Source: an uncultured Paracoccaceae bacterium (GTDB taxonomy: Bacteria > Pseudomonadota > Alphaproteobacteria > Rhodobacterales > Rhodobacteraceae). From it: 36,633 bases of DNA. A program made the translations under genes and the position numbers. Of this stretch, positions 9,114 through 16,483 are shown piece by piece (the first letter of the stretch is position 1; the number at the start of each line of letters is the position of its first letter). The notes beneath the pieces are model-generated. The model made no database searches. It was not told where the DNA came from and saw only the letters and a list, made by a program, of their open reading frames with translations. The DNA is taken from assembly GCA_913062865.1 (NCBI GenBank), contig CAJXWO010000027.1, positions 1 to 36,633 of the forward strand, read 5' to 3'.

Positions 9114-9695
9114 ATGTTTTACAAGGACGAACGGCTTGCGCTGTTCATCGATGGATCGAACCTGTACGCGGCCGCCAAATCGCTGGGGTTCGACATCGAT
9201 TACAAGCTTCTGCGGCAAGAATTCATGCGCCGCGGCAAGCTGGTGCGCGCGTTCTACTACACCGCGCTTCTGGAGAATGACGAATATTCGCCGATCCGCC
9301 CACTGGTCGACTGGCTGCACTACAACGGCTTTTCGATGGTCACCAAACCGGCCAAGGAATACACCGACGGCCAGGGCCGCCGGAAGGTCAAGGGCAACAT
9401 GGATATCGAGCTGACCGTCGATGCCATGGAACTGGCCCCGCGGGTCGATCACATCGTGCTGTTTTCGGGCGATGGGGATTTCCGCCCGCTGGTCGAAAGC
9501 CTTCAGCGCCAGGGTGTGCGGGTGTCGGTCGTATCCACGATTCGCAGCCAGCCGCCGATGATCGCCGATGAGTTGCGCCGGCAGGCCGACAACTTCATCG
9601 AGCTCGACGAGCTGAAAGACGTGATCGGCCGCCCCCCGCGCGAGCCCGCGGCCGACCGGCCCGAGCGCGACGTCACGACGGCCGACGGCAGCTGA
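9114..9695 (+). CDS. NYN domain (LabA/DUF88 family) protein, putative nuclease
   Basis: A 193-residue protein of the NYN/PIN-like superfamily (LabA/DUF88). Acidic positions expected for metal-dependent RNA cleavage are present: LALFIDGSNLYAAAK near residues 8-22 (Asp14), KGNMDIELTVDAMEL near 94-108, and HIVLFSGDGDFRPLVESL near 113-130. The C-terminal 25 residues are charged and look disordered. Related proteins are thought to act on RNA, but no substrate can be read from the sequence. ATG 9114 is preceded by AGAAGGA at a suitable distance. It stands alone on the plus strand, 36 bp before a YqaA-like gene that may be co-transcribed. Confidence 0.88.
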   Translation: MFYKDERLALFIDGSNLYAAAKSLGFDIDYKLLRQEFMRRGKLVRAFYYTALLENDEYSPIRPLVDWLHYNGFSMVTKPAKEYTDGQGRRKVKGNMDIELTVDAMELAPRVDHIVLFSGDGDFRPLVESLQRQGVRVSVVSTIRSQPPMIADELRRQADNFIELDELKDVIGRPPREPAADRPERDVTTADGS

Positions 9696-9731
9696 TCCGC
9701 TGGGGCCTGCGGGCCCCGCTTTCGTGCCGCC

Positions 9732-10169
9732 ATGCTTGCAAGTCTCGCCGCCCTCGGAACGCTGTTCGCCGCCGCCTTCGGCGCGGCCACGATCCTGCCG
9801 TTCCAGTCCGAGGTGGTGTTCGTCGCTTTGCAGGTGCAGGAGGCTGCACCGCTGTTCTGGATCATCACAGTGGCCAGCATCGGCAATATCCTGGGATCGG
9901 TGGTGAATTACCTCATGGGGCTTGGCGTCGAGCGGTTTCGCGGCAGCCGCTGGTTTCCCGTCTCCGACCGCCAGCTCGACCGGGCGCAGGCCTGGTACGA
10001 ACGCTGGGGCGTGTGGACCCTGCTGCTGAGCTGGGCCCCCTTCGGCGACGGCTTCACCGTCGTCGCGGGCATCATGCGCACGCCAGTCTGGCTGTTCCTG
10101 CTTCTTGTCAGTATCGCCAAGACGGGCCGCTATGTCGTTTTGGCCTGGGCCACGGCGGCGGCGACCTGA
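9732..10169 (+). CDS. YqaA family inner-membrane protein (DedA/SNARE-associated superfamily)
   Basis: A 145-residue hydrophobic protein. It has a helix at residues 5-30 with FGAATILPFQSEVVFVAL, a glycine-containing second segment ITVASIGNILGSVVNYLMGLG, and the C-terminal WTLLLSWAPFGDGFTVVAGIMR motif characteristic of YqaA-like members of the DedA superfamily, followed by a last membrane helix. DedA-type proteins are linked to lipid scrambling or membrane homeostasis, but the role of the short YqaA branch is not known. It follows the NYN gene by 36 bp and is convergent with the cytochrome gene, leaving only 4 bp between their stops. Confidence 0.85.
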   Translation: MLASLAALGTLFAAAFGAATILPFQSEVVFVALQVQEAAPLFWIITVASIGNILGSVVNYLMGLGVERFRGSRWFPVSDRQLDRAQAWYERWGVWTLLLSWAPFGDGFTVVAGIMRTPVWLFLLLVSIAKTGRYVVLAWATAAAT

Positions 10170-10173
10170 GCGT

Positions 10174-10656
10174 CTATTGCGCGGCGGTCGCGGCGGACGC
10201 GTTGACCTCGTTATGCCGTTCGATGATGTGCGCGGGCCAGGTGCTTTTGATATAGGCCAGTACCTCGGCCACCTCGTCGGGCGTCAGCACGTCCTGAAAG
10301 CCCATCATGCGGGATTTGTAACCGTTGCCGACGATCGCCTCGGTGCCCAGCCAGGTGATCTGCAGCAGCTGCATGTCCGGGTGGTGCCAGGTGTGCCCGG
10401 TTTCGTCATGGGGCGGGGCAGGCAGATAGCCGTCGGCGTCGCGCGTCCACCAATCGGGTTCGCCCTCCAGATCCGCCCCGTGGCACGCGGCGCAGTACCC
10501 GTCGTAGACCGCCTTGCCGCGGGCCACCGCGTCAGCGTCCTGGTAGGGCAGCAGACCTTGCGCCCAGGCCGGGGACCAAGGCACCGCGACCGTGAGGAGC
10601 GCCGCCAAGAGGCCGGTCGCCATCATCCTTGCGCCTGTACCGCGTGTCGTCGTCAT
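10174..10656 (-). CDS. Periplasmic monohaem cytochrome c
   Basis: A 160-residue secreted c-type cytochrome. Residues 1-32 form a signal peptide ending at the likely cleavage site SPAWA-Q. The haem-attachment motif CAACH is at 55-59, followed by GADLEGEPDW; a methionine near 117-118 (SRMMGFQDVLTPDEV) is the likely distal ligand. The end of the domain has the typical EVLAYIKSTWP helix. It should carry electrons in the periplasm; the partner cannot be told from the sequence. The histidine-rich stretch GHTWHHPDMQ (about 87-96) is unusual. It lies 91 bp downstream of the B12/haem-binding gene on the same strand, so the two may be co-transcribed. Confidence 0.9.
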   Translation of the reverse strand: MTTTRGTGARMMATGLLAALLTVAVPWSPAWAQGLLPYQDADAVARGKAVYDGYCAACHGADLEGEPDWWTRDADGYLPAPPHDETGHTWHHPDMQLLQITWLGTEAIVGNGYKSRMMGFQDVLTPDEVAEVLAYIKSTWPAHIIERHNEVNASAATAAQ

Positions 10657-10747
10657 CGCCCCGTGCTCCTGTCTGCCGCGCGGTGCCGGTATCGGCTTTC
10701 CAGCGACCGGAAGGTCAAGTCACAGGGGTGTGAAGCGCCGCGCAGGC

Positions 10748-11542
10748 CTATTGCGCGCCGCGGCCGAGGACCGCAAGCGCGTCGGTCACGGAGGTAAAGA
10801 CATGGTCCGGCGCCAGCAGCGTCAGAAGGTCACCCGGCGCCTGGGCGGCGCCGCCGCCGACCATCACCGTCATGTGTGGATGGGCCAGACGCGCGGCCAC
10901 CACAAGGCGCGACAGCGATTCGAGCGCCGCATCCGTGGCCGAGGCCGACAGCCCCAGCACCTCGCAGGGCTGATCGGCCAGGTCTCTCAGGATCGCATCG
11001 TGATCCAGCCCCACCAGAAGCCGGGCGTTCCAGCCCTTTTCCCGGAAATACTCCACCGCCATCTCGACGCCTAGCGCGTGATCCTCACCCGAGACGGCGG
11101 CGATGGTCACTGTCTCGGTATGCAGCGCGGGCGGCGTGGGCAGGGCCCGGCGCAACCGCCGCACGATAGCGTAGATGCGCCCTGTGCCGATGGTGACCTG
11201 CATGAAATTGACCTGGTCGGCGTCCCACATCGCGCCCAGCCGCTGCGCCGCGCCGGCAAGGTAGGTGAAGTAGAGTACGTCGAGCGTCACGCCGCGCTGT
11301 TGGAGATGGCGCATCATGTCCGTGGACTCGGAAGGGTCCGTCGCGATCAGCGCGCGGGCCAGCGCCTCGATGTTGCGCGGGGCGGGGTGGTCCGGATCGT
11401 CCGGCACCAGCGCGTTGCGCGACAGGCTTCGCACGGCTTCGCGCGCCAACCCCTCCACGGTGGTCAGCGGCAATTGGCCTGCCAGCGAAGAGAACCGGGT
11501 ATCGGCCTCGGATAGGTATCTCTCGTCGAACGCGTCTGTCAC
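10748..11542 (-). CDS. B12-binding-domain protein resembling PpaA/AerR
   Basis: A 264-residue cytosolic protein with a two-part cobalamin-binding architecture. A helical part (about 55-135) contains LGAMWDADQVNFMQVTIGTGRIY, resembling the cap region of PpaA/AerR antirepressors. It is followed by a B12-binding Rossmann-like part (145-262) with GEDHALGVEMAVEYFREKGW and a late glycine loop MVGGGAAQAPG. The canonical D-x-H-x-x-G reads E-D-H-A-L-G here, keeping His155 and Gly158 but with Glu for Asp. No MerR-type helix-turn-helix is present, so it is not a LitR/CarH repressor. PpaA/AerR proteins modulate the redox/light repressor PpsR/CrtJ using cobalamin; a similar role is inference. It is divergent from ispH. 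Confidence 0.75.
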   Translation of the reverse strand: MTDAFDERYLSEADTRFSSLAGQLPLTTVEGLAREAVRSLSRNALVPDDPDHPAPRNIEALARALIATDPSESTDMMRHLQQRGVTLDVLYFTYLAGAAQRLGAMWDADQVNFMQVTIGTGRIYAIVRRLRRALPTPPALHTETVTIAAVSGEDHALGVEMAVEYFREKGWNARLLVGLDHDAILRDLADQPCEVLGLSASATDAALESLSRLVVAARLAHPHMTVMVGGGAAQAPGDLLTLLAPDHVFTSVTDALAVLGRGAQ

Positions 11543-11600
11543 AGGATCCCTTTCCAGCGGGTGGCGTTCCGGGCCGTTCAGAATCGGGCAACAGGTAAAG

Positions 11601-11618
11601 TGTACACCAAAGTAGACA
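11601..11618. promoter_or_regulatory. TGT-N12-ACA site (PpsR/CrtJ-type) in the divergent promoter region
   Basis: TGT at 11601-11603 and ACA at 11616-11618 are separated by exactly 12 bases, the spacing of PpsR/CrtJ operators. The left part also contains the perfect 8-bp palindrome GTGTACAC (11600-11607). The site lies about 60 bp upstream of the B12-binding gene and about 85 bp upstream of ispH. A six-base motif is expected by chance several times in a window this size, so location rather than rarity is the argument. Confidence 0.4.
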
Positions 11619-11701
11619 ATGGAGATATGCAGGCTTCCGCCTTCCCGTGGTCTGGACCGGCAGGCATGGATTGCTTAGGTGTGGGGTGAAAGGAACCGCC
11701 C

Positions 11702-12652
11702 ATGACCAAGCCGCCCCTGACCGTCTACCTGGCCGCCCCGCGCGGGTTCTGCGCGGGTGTGGACCGCGCGATCAAGATCGTGGAAATGGCGCTCGAGAAA
11801 TGGGGGGCGCCGGTCTATGTGCGTCACGAGATCGTGCACAACCGATATGTAGTCGATGGGCTGCGCGACAAGGGCGCGGTCTTTGTCGAGGAACTGGACG
11901 AGTGCCCCAATGACCGGCCCGTGGTGTTTTCCGCCCATGGCGTGCCCAAGGCCGTCCCGGCCGAGGCCGCGGCGCGCGAGATGCTCTATGTCGACGCCAC
12001 CTGCCCGCTGGTCAGCAAGGTCCATATCGAGGCGGAGCGCCATAATGACCGGGGCCTTCAGATCGTCATGATCGGCCATGCGGGCCACCCCGAGACCGTG
12101 GGCACCATGGGCCAGCTGCCCGAGGGCGAGGTGCTATTGGTGGAAACGCCCGCCGATGTGGCGACGCTTGACGTGCGCGACCCCGAGAAACTGGCCTTTG
12201 TCACGCAAACCACCCTGTCCATCGACGACACCGCCGAGGTCGTAGCGGCGCTGCAGGCCCGGTTCCCGGCCATCGTCGGCCCGCACAAGGAAGACATCTG
12301 TTACGCCACCACCAACCGGCAGGAGGCGGTCAAGGCAATGGCCCCCAAATGCGACGCGATGCTGGTGGTGGGCGCGCCCAATTCGTCGAACTCCAAGCGT
12401 CTGGTCGAGGTCGGCGCGCGGGCGGGATGTTCCTATGCCCAGCTGGTGCAGCGGGCGACCGATATCGACTGGCGCGCGCTCGAAGGGATTTCGAGCCTTG
12501 GCATCACCGCCGGGGCCAGCGCGCCCGAGGTGCTGGTGAACGAGGTGATCGACGCCTTCCGAGACCGCTATGACGTGACGGTCGAGCAGGTGGAAACCGC
12601 GCAGGAGAACGTGGAGTTCAAGGTGCCGCGGGTGTTGCGGCAACCGGCCTAG
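11702..12652 (+). CDS. ispH: 4-hydroxy-3-methylbut-2-enyl diphosphate reductase
   Basis: Iron-sulfur enzyme of the last step of the MEP pathway, reducing HMBPP to isopentenyl and dimethylallyl diphosphate, precursors of quinones and carotenoids. The 316-residue protein has the three cluster cysteines: Cys17 in [12 protein letters not shown], Cys101 in [13 protein letters not shown] and Cys200 in [14 protein letters not shown]. The substrate-binding histidines in RHEIVHNR and SAHGVP, and the [13 protein letters not shown] motif, are present. Length is normal. ATG 11702 is placed by the family start. It is divergent from the B12/haem-binding gene across a 159-bp region holding a TGT-N12-ACA site, and its stop overlaps the stop of the excalibur gene by 4 bp. 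Confidence 0.97.
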   Translation: MTKPPLTVYLAAPRGFCAGVDRAIKIVEMALEKWGAPVYVRHEIVHNRYVVDGLRDKGAVFVEELDECPNDRPVVFSAHGVPKAVPAEAAAREMLYVDATCPLVSKVHIEAERHNDRGLQIVMIGHAGHPETVGTMGQLPEGEVLLVETPADVATLDVRDPEKLAFVTQTTLSIDDTAEVVAALQARFPAIVGPHKEDICYATTNRQEAVKAMAPKCDAMLVVGAPNSSNSKRLVEVGARAGCSYAQLVQRATDIDWRALEGISSLGITAGASAPEVLVNEVIDAFRDRYDVTVEQVETAQENVEFKVPRVLRQPA

Positions 12653-12897
12653 CCGCGTTCGCAAGCGATGCTGTCCCTGTCCCGATCGAGGTCGTAAACA
12701 TCGGCACCGACCACGCGAACCGGACCGACAACGTAGTACGGACCGTTTCCGTTGCCGTTGCTGCAATCTACGCCACTCACATTGGCCGGAACGCAGGCAC
12801 CTTGGTAGCTTGGATGGCAGGTTTGAGCGCTGACGGCGCTGGCCTGCGCTATGATCGAACTGGTCGTGAAGACTACCGTTGCAACTTTCAGAATCAT
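12649..12897 (-). CDS. Small secreted excalibur-type calcium-binding protein
   Basis: An 82-residue protein with a signal peptide (hydrophobic residues 3-24, likely cut after VSAQ or nearby). The mature part has four cysteines and ends in [14 protein letters not shown], the D-x-D-x-D-x-x-x-x-C-E pattern of the excalibur domain, where the acidic residues are thought to bind calcium. Function is unknown; excalibur domains often occur in extracytoplasmic proteins. Its TAG stop lies within the palindrome CTAG shared with the ispH stop, so the two genes converge and overlap by 4 bp. AAAAGGT lies upstream of the ATG as a possible ribosome site. Confidence 0.8.
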   Translation of the reverse strand: MILKVATVVFTTSSIIAQASAVSAQTCHPSYQGACVPANVSGVDCSNGNGNGPYYVVGPVRVVGADVYDLDRDRDSIACERG

Positions 12898-12995
12898 CGC
12901 ATCGTTTACCTTTTGTTAGGAAAGGTTAACGTGCGGGTGCAATGCGGCGGGACTTGGGCCTGACTGAGACTCCTTCAGTTGCGAGACAAAACAAA

Positions 12996-13472
12996 ATGCC
13001 CACCCCGTTCGATCCCGAAGAGGTTCTGCGCCTGCCGCTGATGGCCTATCTCTCCAGCAGCGCCGCTGACGGCGCGCCGCGCATCGCGCCGGTCTGGTTC
13101 GTTTGGGAAGAGGGCGTGCTGTGGATGCTGTCGGACACCGCGTCCAGTTCCGCCGCGCGAATATCCCGCGACCCGCGCGTGAGCGTCGAGATCGTGGACT
13201 ATGACAATGCCGCGGGGCGGCTGCGGCATCTCGGCCTGCGCGGGCGGGCCACGGTGGAACCGATGGACCCCGCCCGCTTTCGCAGGCTTCTGACCCGCTA
13301 CCTCGGCCCCGCGCCGGACTGGAATGCGTGGTTCATCGACCGGATCGCGCGGATCGACGATCCAGACGGTCGGATGATCCGCCTTGCGCCCGAGAGTGTC
13401 TTCACCAACGATGTGAGTTACTTTCGCACCGGCCCCGACCTGGCCACCCAACCGGGAAAGGACCCCGAATGA
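12996..13472 (+). CDS. Pyridoxamine 5'-phosphate oxidase-fold flavoprotein
   Basis: A protein of about 158 residues with the split-barrel flavin-binding fold of the PPOX class: LRLPLMAYLSSSAADGAPRIAP, VWFVWEEGVLWMLSDTAS, ARISRDPRVSVEIVDYD and LRGRATVEPMD match strands of the family. It probably binds FMN or a related cofactor; the substrate is unknown. ATG 12996 is preferred because the fold begins shortly after; an upstream in-frame ATG at 12942 would add 18 residues without obvious homology. It overlaps the following LysE gene by 4 bp (ATGA), so both are translated from one mRNA. Confidence 0.8.
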   Translation: MPTPFDPEEVLRLPLMAYLSSSAADGAPRIAPVWFVWEEGVLWMLSDTASSSAARISRDPRVSVEIVDYDNAAGRLRHLGLRGRATVEPMDPARFRRLLTRYLGPAPDWNAWFIDRIARIDDPDGRMIRLAPESVFTNDVSYFRTGPDLATQPGKDPE

Positions 13473-14083
13473 TTTCTTTGCAGTTTCTTCTGACCGCCTT
13501 CGTCGTGGTCATCGCGCCAGGGACGGGCGTGATCTACACGCTGGCCATCGGCCTGGGTCAGGGGCGGCGGGCGGTGCTGTGGGCCGTGACCGGCTGCACG
13601 CTGGGGATCGTGCCGCATTTCCTGGCGGCGGCCCTGGGGCTGGCGGCGGTGCTGCACACCAGCGCGGTGCTGTTCAACGTCGTGAAATTCGCGGGCGTGG
13701 CGTATCTGCTCTATCTCGCCTGGCAGGCGCTGCGCGCGGGCGGGGCGCTGACCGTGGGGGCCGAGCGGCGGGCCGAGCCCGGCTGGATTACCGCCCGGCG
13801 GGGCGTTCTGATCAACCTCTTGAACCCCAAGCTGTCGGTCTTTTTCCTGGCCCTGCTGCCGCCCTTCCTGTCGGGCAACCCGGCCACGGCGACGGCCGAG
13901 ATGGCGGCGATGGGCGCGATCTTCATGGGGCTCACCTTCGGCGTCTTCCTGCTTTACGGATTTTTCGCTGCCAAGGCGCGCGACTGGCTGTTGTCGAGCG
14001 AGCGGGCCATGGCCTGGCTCAACAGGTCCTTCGCGGGTATCTTTGCGCTTCTGGCGGGGCGGCTCGCGCTGGAGCGCGCCTAA
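13469..14083 (+). CDS. LysE/RhtB family amino-acid exporter
   Basis: A 204-residue inner-membrane protein with about six helices. The N-terminal FVVVIAPGTGVIYTLAIGLGQGRR is the family signature (P-G-P/T region), followed by TGCTLGIVPHFLAAALGLAA, the KFAGVAYLLYLAWQALR helix and the conserved central INLLNPKLSVFFLALLPPFL stretch. Members export amino acids or derivatives such as homoserine lactones; the cargo cannot be predicted. Its start overlaps the stop of the PPOX-fold gene, and 79 bp separate it from the next gene. Confidence 0.9.
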   Translation: MISLQFLLTAFVVVIAPGTGVIYTLAIGLGQGRRAVLWAVTGCTLGIVPHFLAAALGLAAVLHTSAVLFNVVKFAGVAYLLYLAWQALRAGGALTVGAERRAEPGWITARRGVLINLLNPKLSVFFLALLPPFLSGNPATATAEMAAMGAIFMGLTFGVFLLYGFFAAKARDWLLSSERAMAWLNRSFAGIFALLAGRLALERA

Positions 14084-14162
14084 GCCGTGGGCGGGGCTGG
14101 CAAGTGCCGCGCCCTGCGCTAGGCTGCTGGTCAACGAGACCCTTAAAACGGACCTGCAGCCC

Positions 14163-14615
14163 ATGACCGATATCCCCCGCGCGCCCCTGATCCTGGGACT
14201 TGCCGGACTGATCCCCTTTGCCTGGGGCGCTGTGACCAGCCTGTCGGGTGACCTGGCGGCCTGGGGCGCATCCGTGCTGGGCCCGCGTTTCGTGGGCCCT
14301 TATGTGCAGCTGTTCTACGGGTCGGTGATCCTGTCTTTCATGTCGGGCGTGCTGTGGGGCTTTGCCACCAAGGCGCAGGGGGCGATGGCCGCGACAGGCT
14401 ACGGTCTGTCGGTCATTCCGGCGCTTTGGGCCTTTTTCATGACAGGCGGCGGGCCGGTGACGGCTTCGGTGAACCTGATCGCGGGCTTCGTGGGGCTTTT
14501 GGGGCTCGACTGGCTGTTCTGGCGCTATGGTCTGGCGCCGGCATGGTGGATGCCGCTGCGGGTGCTGCTGACAGCCATCGTCGTGATCTGCCTTGGCGTC
14601 GGGGGTTTGCTGTGA
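14163..14615 (+). CDS. DUF3429 family membrane protein
   Basis: A 150-residue protein with about five hydrophobic segments. Recognisable DUF3429 features are LGLAGLIPFAWGAV at the N-terminus, YVQLFYGSVILSFMSGVLWGFA in the centre and the paired tryptophans in DWLFWRYGLAPAWWMPLR near the end. Function unknown. The stop overlaps the GTG start of the methyltransferase gene in a GTGA, so the two are translationally coupled. Start ATG 14163 was chosen because the upstream in-frame extension overlaps the 3' end of the exporter gene. Confidence 0.85.
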   Translation: MTDIPRAPLILGLAGLIPFAWGAVTSLSGDLAAWGASVLGPRFVGPYVQLFYGSVILSFMSGVLWGFATKAQGAMAATGYGLSVIPALWAFFMTGGGPVTASVNLIAGFVGLLGLDWLFWRYGLAPAWWMPLRVLLTAIVVICLGVGGLL

Positions 14616-15202
14616 GCGATGCGCGCACGATCCAGGTCTATGACGAGCGCGTCGAGCAATATGCCGAGGTCATCGTGGACGCGGGGGAAGAGCCGCCGTT
14701 TCATGCCTTCTGCGCGGGTCTGACACCGGGGGCAAAGGTGCTCGACCTCGGGTGTGGGCCTGGGCTTCATGCCGCGAACCTGGCCGAGGCAGGGTTCCGG
14801 GTCACGGCCTGGGACGCCGCCGCGGCAATGGCCGCGCGCGCGGCCATGGCGCCGGGCGTCGACGCCCGGCAGGCGCGGTTCGAGGATCTGACGGCCACGG
14901 CTGCCTATGACGGGATCTGGGCCAATTTCAGCCTGCTGCACGCCCCGCGCGCGGCCTTTCCCGGGCACCTTGCCGCCTGCCATCGGGCCCTGACACCTAG
15001 GGGCCTGTTTCAGATCGGGCTCAAGACCGGCACGGGCGAGGCGACGGACCGGCTGGGGCGCTTCTACAGCTACTACCAACCGAAGGAGCTGGAGGCACAT
15101 CTGGCCGAGGCCGGGTTCACGCCCCTGACCCGCTGGACAGGTTGCGACACCGGCTTCGACGGCGCGCCGGCCGAGTGGATTGCGATCCTGTGCCGCCGGT
15201 GA
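14612..15202 (+). CDS. Class I SAM-dependent methyltransferase
   Basis: A 196-residue cytosolic methyltransferase. Motif I KVLDLGCGPGLHAANLAEAGF near residues 43-63 binds S-adenosylmethionine; the acidic end of strand 2 is VTAWDAA, and motif IV region YDGIWANFSLLHAPR and the post-motif HRALTPRGLFQIGLKTG fit the family. The substrate is unknown. It starts with GTG at 14612, overlapping the DUF3429 stop. It is followed by the glutathione transferase gene after 34 bp. Confidence 0.9.
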   Translation: MSDARTIQVYDERVEQYAEVIVDAGEEPPFHAFCAGLTPGAKVLDLGCGPGLHAANLAEAGFRVTAWDAAAAMAARAAMAPGVDARQARFEDLTATAAYDGIWANFSLLHAPRAAFPGHLAACHRALTPRGLFQIGLKTGTGEATDRLGRFYSYYQPKELEAHLAEAGFTPLTRWTGCDTGFDGAPAEWIAILCRR

Positions 15203-15236
15203 TAGCGGCCTTTTGGCCAAGCGTGCGGAGCCTGCT

Positions 15237-15857
15237 ATGTCCGATCTGACCCTTTATTCGATGCCGTCCTCGGGCAACAGCTACAAGGTGCGGCTGCTCT
15301 TGGCGCTGATGGGCCGGGACTATGCTCATGTCGCCTGCGAGGCCACGTCCGACGCGCTGGCGCGGGCCAAGGCCGCTGGGCATCTGCCCCTGGGCAAGCT
15401 GCCCGCGCTGCACCTTGGCGACGGAACGATCCTGACGGAATCGAATGCGATCCTGTGGTATCTGGCGGCGGGCACCGACTGGGTGCCCGATACACCGCTC
15501 GAGCAAGCGCAGATGCTGGCCTCGATGTTTTTCGAACAGAACCGCCACGAGCCGGTGATTGCCGTGCGTTCTGCGCTGCGCTCTTATCCCCATCGTGCGG
15601 CCCAGGCCACGCCCGAGCGCATGGCAGCCCTCCTCGAGGACGGGCACGGGATCCTGGGTCTGATGGAGAGCGGTCTGGGCGAGGCCGACTGGTTCGGCGG
15701 GACCCGGCCCGATCTCGGAGATATCGCGCTTTACGGCTACACCCACACGGCCCAAGACCGCGGCGGGTTCGAGATGGACCGGTTTCCGGGCCTTCAGGCC
15801 TGGATCGCGCGCATTGCCGCGCTGCCGGGGTATGCGGGGCTGGACGATCTGCCGTGA
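15237..15857 (+). CDS. Glutathione S-transferase family protein
   Basis: A 206-residue protein with an N-terminal thioredoxin-like domain beginning [21 protein letters not shown], where the serines near residues 8-15 may activate glutathione. The cis-proline strand [25 protein letters not shown] contains the glutathione-binding E-S pair. The C-terminal domain is helical, with the N-capping motif [11 protein letters not shown]. The substrate is unknown. GGAG lies seven bases before ATG 15237. Its stop overlaps the GTG of rnhA in GTGA. Confidence 0.92.
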   Translation: MSDLTLYSMPSSGNSYKVRLLLALMGRDYAHVACEATSDALARAKAAGHLPLGKLPALHLGDGTILTESNAILWYLAAGTDWVPDTPLEQAQMLASMFFEQNRHEPVIAVRSALRSYPHRAAQATPERMAALLEDGHGILGLMESGLGEADWFGGTRPDLGDIALYGYTHTAQDRGGFEMDRFPGLQAWIARIAALPGYAGLDDLP

Positions 15858-16306
15858 CCCAGCTTTTCGCCTATACCGACGGGGCCTGCAGCGGCAATCC
15901 CGGGCCGGGGGGCTGGGGCGTGCTCTTGCAGGCCAGGGACGGCGAGACCGTCGTCAAGGAACGCGTGCTTCAGGGCGGTGAGGCTGCGACCACCAACAAC
16001 CGCATGGAGCTGTTGGCGGCGATCAACGCGCTCGAAGTGCTGGAACGGCCCAGCCGCATCACGGTGGTGACCGACAGCGCCTATGTGAAGAACGGCGTGA
16101 CGGGCTGGATCCATGGCTGGAAAAGGAACGGCTGGAGGACCTCGGCCAAGAAGCCCGTGAAGAATGCGGAGCTGTGGCAGCGGCTGGATGCGGCGCAGGC
16201 CCGGCACGACGTGACCTGGGAATGGGTCAAGGGCCATGCGGGCCACCCGGAGAACGAACGCGCGGATGAGCTGGCGCGCGCCGGCATGGCACCGTTCAAG
16301 GGGTGA
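15854..16306 (+). CDS. rnhA: Ribonuclease HI
   Basis: Cleaves the RNA strand of RNA-DNA hybrids, removing primers and R-loops. The 150-residue protein has [16 protein letters not shown] with catalytic Asp9, [14 protein letters not shown] with the catalytic Glu near 51, [19 protein letters not shown] with the third acidic residue near 73, and [18 protein letters not shown] with the histidine-loop and final Asp. The basic stretch [15 protein letters not shown] is the substrate-binding handle. GTG at 15854 is the only start giving the full N-terminal strand and overlaps the preceding stop. The palindrome array at 16317 begins 11 bp after its stop. Confidence 0.97.
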   Translation: MTQLFAYTDGACSGNPGPGGWGVLLQARDGETVVKERVLQGGEAATTNNRMELLAAINALEVLERPSRITVVTDSAYVKNGVTGWIHGWKRNGWRTSAKKPVKNAELWQRLDAAQARHDVTWEWVKGHAGHPENERADELARAGMAPFKG

Positions 16307-16316
16307 GGCCGGCTCT

Positions 16317-16408
16317 GCGCCCGGTCGACCGGGCGCGGATGCGCGGGATCAATCCCGCGCGGAAAAGCCCGGTCGAACGGGCTTGACCAAGCGGTTTCGA
16401 AACCGCTT
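16317..16408. repeat. Array of four 20-bp palindromes at 24-bp spacing
   Basis: Four inverted repeats, each spanning exactly 20 bp, start at 16317, 16341, 16365 and 16389, separated by 4-bp spacers. The first (GCGCCCGGTCGACCGGGCGC) and fourth (AAGCGGTTTCGAAACCGCTT) are perfect palindromes. The second has 9-bp arms with a 2-base centre (GCGCGGGAT-CA-ATCCCGCGC), the third 7-bp arms with a 6-base centre (AAGCCCG-GTCGAA-CGGGCTT). The four units differ in sequence but share length and phase. They follow rnhA and precede the terminator of the convergent gene. Function unknown. Confidence 0.85.
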
Positions 16409-16422
16409 TTCCGTCAGGCCCG

Positions 16423-16453
16423 AAAAAAAGCGCCCCCTAGGGATGGGGGCGCT
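16423..16453 (-). terminator. Rho-independent terminator of the TsoY-like gene
   Basis: On the minus strand a 9-bp stem (AGCGCCCCC paired with its complement, 7-base loop) is followed by a run of seven T. It lies 30 bp beyond the stop of the membrane-protein gene. It is oriented for that gene, not for rnhA. Confidence 0.92.
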
Positions 16454-16483
16454 CAGGTGTCTTCTGGGAGGAAGATTCTTGGA

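Noticed and set aside
10748-11542. LitR/CarH-type light-sensing repressor
   Set aside because: The N-terminus has no MerR helix-turn-helix, and the cap region fits PpaA/AerR better.
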